Shown piece after piece: positions 5,424-13,079 of a stretch of 14,712 nt of DNA. Position 1 is the stretch's first letter. The number at the start of each line of letters is the position of its first letter. The notes under the pieces were generated by a model. It made no database searches and had not been told where the DNA came from. It worked only from the letters and a program-made list of their open reading frames with translations. Made by a program: the position numbers and the translations under genes. Source of the stretch: Ignavibacteriaceae bacterium (GTDB lineage Bacteria; Bacteroidota; Ignavibacteria; Ignavibacteriales; Ignavibacteriaceae); the NCBI GenBank assembly GCA_025449775.1, contig JANWIS010000188.1, positions 1 to 14,712 of the forward strand. Reading direction: 5' to 3'.

Positions 5424-7925
5424 TTATGATTGAGGAATTTTAATTTGTTCAACTTTCCAGATATTCGTTGCATATTCTTTAATCGACCGGTCGCTGGAAA
5501 ACTTTCCGACGCGTGCAACATTAAGTATTACTTTCTTTGTCCATTCTTCCTGATCAGTATAAAGTTTGCTTACTTTATCCTGTTCATCAATGTATGATTG
5601 ATAATCGGCAAGCAGACAGTAATAATCATCCCCTAATAATTTATCAACGATCGGTTTAAAGATTCCCGGTTCGGTTTTACTAAAGAAATCTGATGTAATC
5701 ATATCAATAACTTTTTTTAATGATGGATTGGAGCTGTAATGTTTCATCGGGCTGTAGCCGGCACTTTTAAGCTTTAATACTTCGTCTGCAAGCAAACCAA
5801 AAATAAAAATATTTTCTTCACCTACTTCTTCGCGTATTTCAATGTTTGCACCATCCATTGTCCCGATTGTTAAAGCACCGTTTAGTGTAAACTTCATATT
5901 CCCTGTTCCGGACGCTTCCAGTCCTGCCATCGATATCTGTTCAGAAAGATCGGCTGCCGGGATTATTTTTTCCGCAAGGGTTACAGAATAATTCCGGATA
6001 AAAATAACCTTTAATTTATCTCCAACATCGGGATCTTTATTTATTACTTCAGCAACTGAGTTGATAAGTTTTATAATCAGCTTTGCCATAAAGTAAGCCG
6101 GAGCTGCTTTGCCGGCAAAAATAATTGTCCGAGGTACCATTTCAATTTTAGGATTTTCCTTTATCCTGTTATAAAGAGTGATTATATGAAGGACATTCAA
6201 CAGCTGCCGTTTATATTCATGAAATCTTTTTATCTGAACATCGAACAAAGATTCAGGATTTATCTTTATTCCATTATCACTCTCAATAAAATTGATCAAC
6301 AATTTTTTATTCAGCCACTTTGCTGTTCTGAATTCTTCTCTGAACTCAGGATTATCAACCCTTCTTTCGAGTTTACGTAATTCATCAAGGTCGTACACCC
6401 ATCCTTCACCTATTTTATCGCTAATTACTTTTGACAAAAACGGGTTTGCAGTTTTCAGCCATCTACGCGGTGTGATTCCATTAGTGATATTAATAAATTT
6501 TCCAGGATACATTTTATGAAAGTGAGAAAAAATTCTTGTCTTCAATATTTCTGTATGCAATGCGGCAACTCCGTTCACAGCAAAACTTCCAACAATAGCC
6601 AGGTTAGCCATTCGCACAGACTTACCATCTTTTTCATTAATGATTGACATTGAAGTAAGAATATTTGGGTCAGTAGAATAATTTTTTCTCACTTCTTCAA
6701 TAAATCTTCTGTTGATCTCATATACAATCTGTATATGACGAGGAAGAAGTTCTTCAAAAAGTTGTAACGACCATTCTTCAAGTGCTTCAGGCACAACAGT
6801 GTGGTTTGTATATGCGAAAGTTTTACTTGTGATCTGCCATGCTTTTTCCCAGCTTAATTTTTCATCATCGATTAAAATTCTCATCAATTCCGGAATAGCA
6901 ATGACAGGATGCGTATCATTTAACTGGATTGCGTTCTTCTCAGAAAATTTATCAAACGTTTGATGATTTATTTTATATATCCTGATTATATCCTGCAAAG
7001 TAGCAGAAGTGAAAAAATATTGCTGCTTTAGTCGAAGAAATTTTCCTTCAAGGTAAGAATCGTTTGGATATAAAACTTTTGAGATCGTTTCAGAATCTGT
7101 TTTAGAGGCAACGGCTGCTACATAATCACCAGCATTAAACTCTTTAAAGTTAAAATCAGAACAAGCTTTCGCCTGCCATAATCTCAAATTATTTACTGTA
7201 TCGTTTTTATATCCGGGAACAGGAATATCGTAAGCAACTGCAAGAACATCTTCAGTGTCAACCCATTCAAATCCATAAGTTCCATCAGGGTTCAAAACTT
7301 TATTTGTTTTACCATAAAACTTAACACGGTAATCCAGATCACGTCGAAGAATATCCCACGGATTTCCTTTCTGCAGCCAATGGTCAGGATACTCAACCTG
7401 AGCACCGTTTTCAACAGCCTGATTGAATATTCCATATTCATATCTTATTCCGTACCCATAGGCCGGTAACTCGAGTGTTGCCATTGAATCCAAATAACAC
7501 GATGCAAGCCTGCCCAAACCACCATTACCCAATCCCATATCGTGTTCAAATTCTCTTATTTCTTCAAGACTGTATCCATCTTCCTTTAAAATCTTATAAC
7601 ACTCATCATAGTAATCCATATTTATTAACGAATTTCCGAGCAGTCTTCCCATAAGGTATTCGAGAGATAAATAATAAACACGCTTAACATCTTTCTGATT
7701 ATACTGATGTTGTGTTCTCAACCACTTTCGTACTAGCTTATCTCTTATAGCAAGAGATAGAGCATAATATGCATCCTCGCCAGTTGCTGTAATACGGTCA
7801 CGTATCAATCGGAATTCTAAATGTTCTGCAAATTGATTGGAGAGACTATAAGAAGTTGGAACTTCTTTATCAGTGAAAAAAATTGAAGGCTTACCGTTAA
7901 AAGTTGAATCTGGTTTTTTACTCAT
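5424..7925 (-). CDS. glgP: Glycogen/starch/alpha-glucan phosphorylase
   Basis: PLP-dependent phosphorolysis of alpha-1,4-glucan to glucose-1-phosphate; cytoplasmic storage-glucan breakdown. Seen from the chosen start: AYYALSLAIRDKLVRKW (about 54-70), VYYLSLEYLMGRLLGNSL (about 84-101), the glycine-rich DMGLGNGGLGRLASCYLDSM (about 129-148), QLNDTHP, and the PLP site EASGTGNMKFTLNGALTIG with Schiff-base Lys about 678. Length is about 833 residues, normal for the family. I choose the ATG at 7925 because AAAGG lies just upstream; the frame stays open to a TTG at 7991, giving 22 more residues, but that TTG has no ribosome site. The gene is divergent from the phosphatase gene and precedes the VOC gene by 14 bp. 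No other glycogen gene is in the window. Confidence 0.95.
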   Translation of the reverse strand: MSKKPDSTFNGKPSIFFTDKEVPTSYSLSNQFAEHLEFRLIRDRITATGEDAYYALSLAIRDKLVRKWLRTQHQYNQKDVKRVYYLSLEYLMGRLLGNSLINMDYYDECYKILKEDGYSLEEIREFEHDMGLGNGGLGRLASCYLDSMATLELPAYGYGIRYEYGIFNQAVENGAQVEYPDHWLQKGNPWDILRRDLDYRVKFYGKTNKVLNPDGTYGFEWVDTEDVLAVAYDIPVPGYKNDTVNNLRLWQAKACSDFNFKEFNAGDYVAAVASKTDSETISKVLYPNDSYLEGKFLRLKQQYFFTSATLQDIIRIYKINHQTFDKFSEKNAIQLNDTHPVIAIPELMRILIDDEKLSWEKAWQITSKTFAYTNHTVVPEALEEWSLQLFEELLPRHIQIVYEINRRFIEEVRKNYSTDPNILTSMSIINEKDGKSVRMANLAIVGSFAVNGVAALHTEILKTRIFSHFHKMYPGKFINITNGITPRRWLKTANPFLSKVISDKIGEGWVYDLDELRKLERRVDNPEFREEFRTAKWLNKKLLINFIESDNGIKINPESLFDVQIKRFHEYKRQLLNVLHIITLYNRIKENPKIEMVPRTIIFAGKAAPAYFMAKLIIKLINSVAEVINKDPDVGDKLKVIFIRNYSVTLAEKIIPAADLSEQISMAGLEASGTGNMKFTLNGALTIGTMDGANIEIREEVGEENIFIFGLLADEVLKLKSAGYSPMKHYSSNPSLKKVIDMITSDFFSKTEPGIFKPIVDKLLGDDYYCLLADYQSYIDEQDKVSKLYTDQEEWTKKVILNVARVGKFSSDRSIKEYATNIWKVEQIKIPQS

Positions 7926-8062
7926 TAACCTTTCGAGTGATTTTGAAGAAAATTTCGGTGGTAAATTTAAGATTGAGTCTGGTCTTAACAAAATGATAAT
8001 AATTTCTATTTATATGAATTTGTTAATTTGTATAAGCAAATCATCATCAACCGGGAGCTAAC
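7926..8062. other. Divergent intergenic region between glgP and the phosphatase lipoprotein gene
   Basis: 137 bp if glgP starts at its ATG. It is A/T-rich and holds a direct repeat AATTTGT/AATTTGT (8017-8023 and 8025-8030 region) and a short inverted pair ATTTG-6 nt-CAAAT (8026-8041). No TAnnTTTG box with a matching -33 element was found on either strand. It must contain the promoters for both genes, but I cannot place them. Confidence 0.35.
7929..7933 (-). promoter_or_regulatory. Ribosome binding site deciding the glgP start
   Basis: AAAGG on the minus strand, 3 nt upstream of the ATG at 7925. The only alternative start, TTG at 7991, is preceded by A/T-rich sequence without purine-rich complementarity to 16S rRNA. 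This favours the shorter protein. Confidence 0.4.
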
Positions 8063-9382
8063 ATGAAAAAAGAATTGTTCAATCATCTTTTCAAGATTGT
8101 CTTTATAAATGTAATAATATTGCTGACTACTTTATCCTGCCAGAATAAACAGATTGAAAAACATGGCAATGTTATATTCATTCACCCTGATGGAACTGGT
8201 TTGGCTGGCTGGAATGCAACAAGAGTTCTTTATTACGGACCGGATGGAGAATTAAACTGGGATCGCTTGACGAAAATTGGATTATACCAGGGTCACACTT
8301 CAAACTCATTAACAAGCTCTTCAGAAAGTGGTGCAACAATTCATGCATACGGAGTGAAAGTTCAAATGTTATCCTATGGAATGAATGGAACTGATCAGGT
8401 TTTTTCAAGATCGGGAAGCAACCTGAGTATAATGATGGAGGCAAAAAGCAAAGGAATAAATATCGGGATAATAAACAGCGGAAAAATTGTTGAGCCCGGT
8501 TCCGGTGTTTTTGTTGCAAGTGATGTTTCAAGAAGCAATGAAGATGCAATTGCAAAAAAAATAATTGAATCAGGTGCTGACCTGATTTTTGGAGGAGGCG
8601 AAGAAATTTTATTGCCGGAAGGGATGAAAGGAAAATTTAGCTCGGGAACAAGAAAAGATAATATTAACCTGATTGAACTGGCAAAACAGCTTGGTTATTA
8701 TATTATTTATACAAGAGAGGAATTAATTTCAATTCCGGCAGATGCGGAAAAAGTTTTAGGAATTTTTGCAGCTGGTCACACATTCAATGATAAATCCGAG
8801 GAAGAACTTATTCAACTGGGTCTTAAAAATTACCAGCCGGAAGCCCCAACATTAGCTGAGATGACTGATGCAGCAATCAAATTCCTTTCAGCAAAACAAG
8901 GAAACTTTTTTCTGGTCATTGAAGAAGAAGGAACAGATAATTTTGGCAACCAGAATAATGCAAATGGTCACTTCGAAGCGCTCAAACGGGCTGATGATGC
9001 AATAGGTATCGCGTTGAAATATCATTCAGAAAATCCTAACACATTGATTATTACAGCTGCCGACAGCGAAGCTGGCGGAATGGAGGTTTATGGATTTTTA
9101 GAAAAAGATATGATGCCTGAAATAGAATTACCGGATACTTCAAAGAACGGTTCACCTTTGGATGGAATTAATGGAACAAATTCAATTCCTTTTATTTCTG
9201 AAAAAGATAATTCCGGTAACAGGTTTACATTTGCAGTTGCGTGGTCAACCACAGATGATGTTTATGGTTCAGTTATCGCAAGAGCAGAAGGTTTAAATTC
9301 TGAATTGATGATTGGCAAGATTGATAATACTGAAATTTATAAAATTATGTATGCAGCACTTTTCGGAATAATTTTAGACTAA
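8063..9382 (+). CDS. Alkaline phosphatase superfamily lipoprotein with altered metal site
   Basis: Residues 1-26 are a lipoprotein signal: hydrophobic stretch IVFINVIILLTT and lipobox TLSC with Cys26 as lipid site, so it is exported and membrane-anchored. The rest follows the PhoA-type fold: VIFIHPDGTG (37-46) with metal Asp43, SSSESGATIHAYG (85-97) with the candidate nucleophile Ser89 where PhoA has DSAASAT, LVIEEEGTDNFGNQNN (284-299) for the Glu/Asp ligands, TAADSEAGG (331-339) and TTDDVYGSVIARAEGLN (396-412). Compared with E. coli PhoA, the zinc ligands His331, His370 and His412 align with Asn296, Ser335 and about Val400. It therefore belongs to a divergent branch, possibly with other metals or another ester substrate. 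GGGAG at 8053-8057 supports the start. Its end overlaps the convergent AlkD-like gene by 9 bp. Confidence 0.85.
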   Translation: MKKELFNHLFKIVFINVIILLTTLSCQNKQIEKHGNVIFIHPDGTGLAGWNATRVLYYGPDGELNWDRLTKIGLYQGHTSNSLTSSSESGATIHAYGVKVQMLSYGMNGTDQVFSRSGSNLSIMMEAKSKGINIGIINSGKIVEPGSGVFVASDVSRSNEDAIAKKIIESGADLIFGGGEEILLPEGMKGKFSSGTRKDNINLIELAKQLGYYIIYTREELISIPADAEKVLGIFAAGHTFNDKSEEELIQLGLKNYQPEAPTLAEMTDAAIKFLSAKQGNFFLVIEEEGTDNFGNQNNANGHFEALKRADDAIGIALKYHSENPNTLIITAADSEAGGMEVYGFLEKDMMPEIELPDTSKNGSPLDGINGTNSIPFISEKDNSGNRFTFAVAWSTTDDVYGSVIARAEGLNSELMIGKIDNTEIYKIMYAALFGIILD

Positions 9383-10102
9383 TTTAATCTTCTGCATTTT
9401 ACCAAGAAGATATTTTTCCCTTTTCGCCTTGGGGAATTTTTCAATCGCATATCGCAGCATGGTCCTTGGCATTTTAAGATAATGCTGTTTTAGAAAATCT
9501 TCTTCAACCTTTAAATCCTTTTTCCCAATTTCTCTCAGCATCCAGCCAACTGCTTTATGGATAAGATCCTGTTTGTCATTTAAAAGTAGTTCAGAAATCT
9601 GCAATGCGGGAAGGTAATTTCCGCATTTATTAAAATGCTGTGTTGATAAAACAGCTATTCTTCGATCCCATAGATTACCAGAATTTGCAAGTTTAAATAA
9701 GATGCTTTTGTCTTCATTCTCGAGATGTTTACCGATAATTTTGGGAGCAGATAGATCTACAAGGTCCCAGTTATTAATTCCTTTCCTGTTTTTCAGATAA
9801 AATTTGTAAATGCTATCTTTATCTATTTTGTTACCCTTGGAATATTTTTCAACTAGAATTAATAAAGAGATCAACCGTTCTTCGTGAACGGGAGAGGAGA
9901 GTAATTCTTTTAAATCAGGTAATGACAAATGTTTAAACTCACCTGCTAATTTTCTTTGTGTTGGAACATTGAGACCAACAAAAACATCTCCTTCACCATA
10001 CTCACCTTCACCGGTTTTAAAGAATCATTTCATTGTTTCAGCATTTTTTTTGTTGCCAAGTGAATTTATTTTTTTTCTGAGCTCAGCTAATTCTTTTGAC
10101 AT
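9374..10102 (-). pseudogene. AlkD-like DNA alkylation repair gene interrupted by an in-frame TGA
   Basis: HEAT-repeat DNA glycosylase family that removes cationic alkylated bases (3-methyladenine, 7-methylguanine). Read from the ATG at 10102, the frame gives 242 codons, normal AlkD-like length, except that codon 26 is TGA (10025-10027). Homologous sequence continues in the same frame directly after it: FFKTGEGEYGEGDVFVGLNV, a hallmark of the family N-terminus. Residues equivalent to the B. cereus AlkD catalytic set are all kept at near-identical positions: Trp112 and Asp116 in NNWDLVD, and Trp188 in VGWMLREIG. Downstream of the TGA the only bacterial-type start is a TTG at 9928, giving 184 residues that lack the first helices and have no ribosome site. 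A recent nonsense mutation or a sequencing error is most likely. TGA is a normal stop for other genes here. Confidence 0.8.
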
Positions 10103-10234
10103 AATCTAATCTGTAAATAATTTCTGCATTTAATAGAATGAAATTAATTATATTAAAAAATAACCAATAAAAAATAGAATTAACAGAAAATTTACCGGGG
10201 ATATTAGAAGAAAAGTAAAATGAGGAAGTAACTA
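10103..10234. other. A/T-rich spacer between the AlkD-like gene and the hybrid kinase
   Basis: 132 bp between two minus-strand genes. It contains runs of A and T but no GC-rich hairpin that would be a clear terminator for the kinase operon, no ORF and no recognisable RNA gene. A promoter for the AlkD-like gene may lie here; none is evident. Confidence 0.4.
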
Positions 10235-11752
10235 TTAGTGGACTGTTATTTTATTTATCATCGAAACGAGATCACCTTTTGCAAAAGGCTTTACCAAAAA
10301 TTCATCTGCACCGGCACTACGGAATTGCTGAATTTTTTCTTGTAAAAACTCGCTAGATAAAACCAGTACCGGAATTTTTTCGCTTTCAGCTTTTTTAACT
10401 TCACGTACTATTTCAAGCCCTTTCTCCCAGAAATTAATTGTAACATCAAAAATTAATGCATCGAACTTCTCTGATGACAGAATATCCCTGTGAAATTCTT
10501 TTGCAGAGAAAAGATTGACATCATAACTGTCTTTTAGAAAGGCTTTAATCAGCTCGTACGAATCTCCACTGTCATCAAGCATTAATATTCTCGAAAGACC
10601 ATTACTTATACCGGAAGTACGTTTAAGTCTTTCAATTTTTCCGATCTTAGCAAGCGGAAGAGTAAATGTAAAAGTAGTGCCAACACCCTTTATACTATCG
10701 ACGATTAAAGAACCGCCCATTTTTTCAATGTATCTTTTGGAAATTGCAAGTCCTAACCCATTGCCTTCAAATGTTCTTCCAATATCAAGATCTTCCTGGC
10801 TGAAAGGTCTGTAAAGATGATCAAGGTACTCAGTTGAAATTCCAATACCAGTATCTTTCACTTTGCATACAGCAAGTTCTCTTTCTTTAAGAATTGTCAC
10901 TTCAATATCGATATAACCCTGCTTCGTAAACTTTATAGAATTCTCAACAAGATTATTAATTACTCCTTCAACACACTGCAAATCTATATCGACAAAAATA
11001 TTTTCTTCTTCAAAACGTGTTGCCAGGTCAAGTTTTTTCTCGGCAGCTTTCTTCTTAAACGGCTCGATACAATTTTTAAAAATATTAACGAGATCGAATG
11101 AATCAATGTTCATCTGGAACTTACCAGCTTCAATTTGTGCAAACTCGAGCATCTGTGTTATGCTCTTAAATAATCTTTCACTTCCTGAGTAAAGGTTATC
11201 AATGTAAATTCTATCTTCACTGCTGATTTTATCTCTTAAATTTTCTTTGATGATTGTTGAATATCCGAGAATGATATTCAGAGGTGTTCTTAATTCGTGT
11301 GATAGTACATTAAGAAAGGTATCCTTGAGTCTTTCTGCTTCTTTGCTTGTATCCCTGGCTTTTCTAACTTCTTCTTCTGCAAGTATAATATCTGTCTGGT
11401 CTTCGTGGAAAAGGACAACAAAATCTTTACCTTCTACTGTAGCTGGAAAAATTGTGGTTTTTAGGAAGGGTGCTGCTCTTTCACCTCCGAGCAATCTCGA
11501 ATCAATATAATTTTTTAGGTGCAAAGTTTTTTGAGAATTAAAAACTTCACTAATCTTCTGTGCAATATTTCTTTTTACGAGCTCGTTATCAGTTGAATAA
11601 GAATACCCGTTTAATTCATTAATTGTATATCCCCATTTTTTTGAGAATGCACTGTTTACATAAAACACGAATCCTTTTTTGTCAAATGCCTCAATAGGGA
11701 ATGGCAAAAGGTCATAGCAAAGTTCAAAATATTTATAAACTGTATCTTCCAT
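10235..11752 (-). CDS. Hybrid histidine kinase: PAS - HisKA - HATPase - receiver
   Basis: Soluble sensor kinase of 505 residues with no membrane helix. An N-terminal PAS domain (about 8-120: PIEAFDKKGFVFYVNSAFSK, then WGYTINELNGY) is followed by a short coil (122-143). HisKA has FLNVLSHELRTPLNIILGYS with phospho-acceptor His152. The ATPase domain has the N box NNLVENSIKFT (Asn271), G1 DTGIGI (300-305), F box YRPFSQED (314-321) and G2 FEGNGLGLAISK (328-339). A C-terminal receiver domain (about 388-503) has the acidic pair Asp393/Asp394, phospho-acceptor Asp436, Ser466/467 and Lys488. All elements for autophosphorylation and internal phosphotransfer are present; no DNA-binding output is attached. 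Its ATG overlaps the stop of the GAF kinase by one base (TAATG), so the two are translationally coupled and probably act in one pathway. The signal is unknown. Confidence 0.94.
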   Translation of the reverse strand: MEDTVYKYFELCYDLLPFPIEAFDKKGFVFYVNSAFSKKWGYTINELNGYSYSTDNELVKRNIAQKISEVFNSQKTLHLKNYIDSRLLGGERAAPFLKTTIFPATVEGKDFVVLFHEDQTDIILAEEEVRKARDTSKEAERLKDTFLNVLSHELRTPLNIILGYSTIIKENLRDKISSEDRIYIDNLYSGSERLFKSITQMLEFAQIEAGKFQMNIDSFDLVNIFKNCIEPFKKKAAEKKLDLATRFEEENIFVDIDLQCVEGVINNLVENSIKFTKQGYIDIEVTILKERELAVCKVKDTGIGISTEYLDHLYRPFSQEDLDIGRTFEGNGLGLAISKRYIEKMGGSLIVDSIKGVGTTFTFTLPLAKIGKIERLKRTSGISNGLSRILMLDDSGDSYELIKAFLKDSYDVNLFSAKEFHRDILSSEKFDALIFDVTINFWEKGLEIVREVKKAESEKIPVLVLSSEFLQEKIQQFRSAGADEFLVKPFAKGDLVSMINKITVH

Positions 11753-13059
11753 TATTTACCAGTTGGTAATGAAAATTGAATCAGTGCTCCTTTTTCACTA
11801 TTAAGGATTTTTATTTCTCCTTTGTGTTTGTCGATTATGCTTTTACAAAGGAATAAACCATACCCGGTGTTGCTTAAATTAAACACTGCCGAAGTATTCT
11901 CATTTAATTTTTCAGTGAATCCCGGACCATCATCCTGAATTTCTACGTAATTACGGTCTTCTTTTTCAAAAGATTTTATCAAAATAGTTGCATCTTTTTT
12001 TGCATCTGCTGAATTTGATATAAGATGAACAATCAGATGCTGAATTTGTTCCGAATCAAAATTACAAAGAGGAAGCGGATTTAATTCAGTCTTAAATGTA
12101 ACAGATCCGAATTTTTTAAGCGGTGAAAGATATTTAATTACTGATTGAATTGTACGGTTGAGATCGTTATTGCCTTTTTTCAAATCTGTGAAAGAAGTCT
12201 CCAGCAAAACCTGAGCATATTTTTGAATGTTGCGAATGCTGTCGGCTGCCACTTTTGATTTTAATTTCAACCTGTCAAATAAAAGATCATCGACCTGACT
12301 TTTACCTTCGTAATCTACTTGCGTTTTTTCAATCACTCTAAGAAGACTTTCCGTTTCCAAAAGAGCAAGATGCACTAATCCTTGCAACGATTGACCAATC
12401 TCAGCATCAATGCCCGACTTTAAAACTTTTCTCTCTGCCTGTATCAACTGTGCATTCGCTTCCTGTAATGCATTGTAAGCATTCAATTGATTGTCGTACA
12501 ACTGTGCATTTCTAATTGCAGCAGCTGCCTGACCGGCAAGAATTTCAAATGTTCCAGTTATTTCTCTTACTTTTATTTTATGAAGATGTTTACTGTCAAC
12601 ATATACCACACCTATCTTTTTTCCATTAGTTATTAACGGCGAACAGAGAATTGTTTGAAGATCAAGTTTTAAAATACTTCTTGTGGGATCATAAGTTGCA
12701 TCGCTCTGGGCTCCTTCAATAAAAATCGATTGACCGTTATTGAAAACATCTTCAACAACAGTTGTGCTTACTTCAAAAGATTCTTTTGGCAGGTTTTCAT
12801 TCTGGTCATCTAATCCGAGTTTAAATTCCAGGTCACCTGAGTCATTCTGTAAAACAATAAATCCTCTTTCTGAATTTGTAAGCCGGATTGAATTCTTTAA
12901 TACGAGCTCAAGTACATCCTCTAATATTAAAGACCTGTTGATTGTGTTGACTACATTAAGTATCGCTTCAAGATTTTTCAACCTTTCGGAAGATTCATCT
13001 TCTGTAATTACATTTTTAATTCCATCATCTATATTTTTTTTAAAGTCAGAGAATTTCAT
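11752..13059 (-). CDS. GAF-domain sensor kinase-like protein lacking the usual acceptor histidine
   Basis: Soluble protein of 435 residues. A GAF domain (about 30-185) opens with LEAILNVVNTINRSLILEDV and includes LCSPLITNGKKIGVVYVDSK (138-157). A signalling coil (186-212, NAYNALQEANAQLIQAERKV) is followed by a dimerisation helix pair (213-285). Where NtrB-like kinases have a GIAHExxNPL-type H box, this one has GIDAEIGQSLQGLV (216-229), with Gln223 or Ser224 in place of histidine; the nearest His is 230. The C-terminal ATPase domain looks intact: HLISNSADA (Asn349), DDGPGF (376-381), and NTGYGLFLCKSI (397-408). It is therefore either a pseudokinase or a regulator or ATPase partner for the hybrid kinase encoded directly downstream. 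The start lies 20 bp after the outer-membrane protein gene, with a weak AGAAGA ribosome site. The signal is unknown. Confidence 0.88.
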   Translation of the reverse strand: MKFSDFKKNIDDGIKNVITEDESSERLKNLEAILNVVNTINRSLILEDVLELVLKNSIRLTNSERGFIVLQNDSGDLEFKLGLDDQNENLPKESFEVSTTVVEDVFNNGQSIFIEGAQSDATYDPTRSILKLDLQTILCSPLITNGKKIGVVYVDSKHLHKIKVREITGTFEILAGQAAAAIRNAQLYDNQLNAYNALQEANAQLIQAERKVLKSGIDAEIGQSLQGLVHLALLETESLLRVIEKTQVDYEGKSQVDDLLFDRLKLKSKVAADSIRNIQKYAQVLLETSFTDLKKGNNDLNRTIQSVIKYLSPLKKFGSVTFKTELNPLPLCNFDSEQIQHLIVHLISNSADAKKDATILIKSFEKEDRNYVEIQDDGPGFTEKLNENTSAVFNLSNTGYGLFLCKSIIDKHKGEIKILNSEKGALIQFSLPTGK

Positions 13060-13079
13060 ATTGAATATTCTTCTATTAA

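Noticed and set aside
10025..10027. TGA as selenocysteine or as a reassigned tryptophan codon in the AlkD-like gene
   Set aside because: The family has no selenocysteine at this place, and other genes here (PNP, yggS, VOC) end at TGA, so the code is standard.
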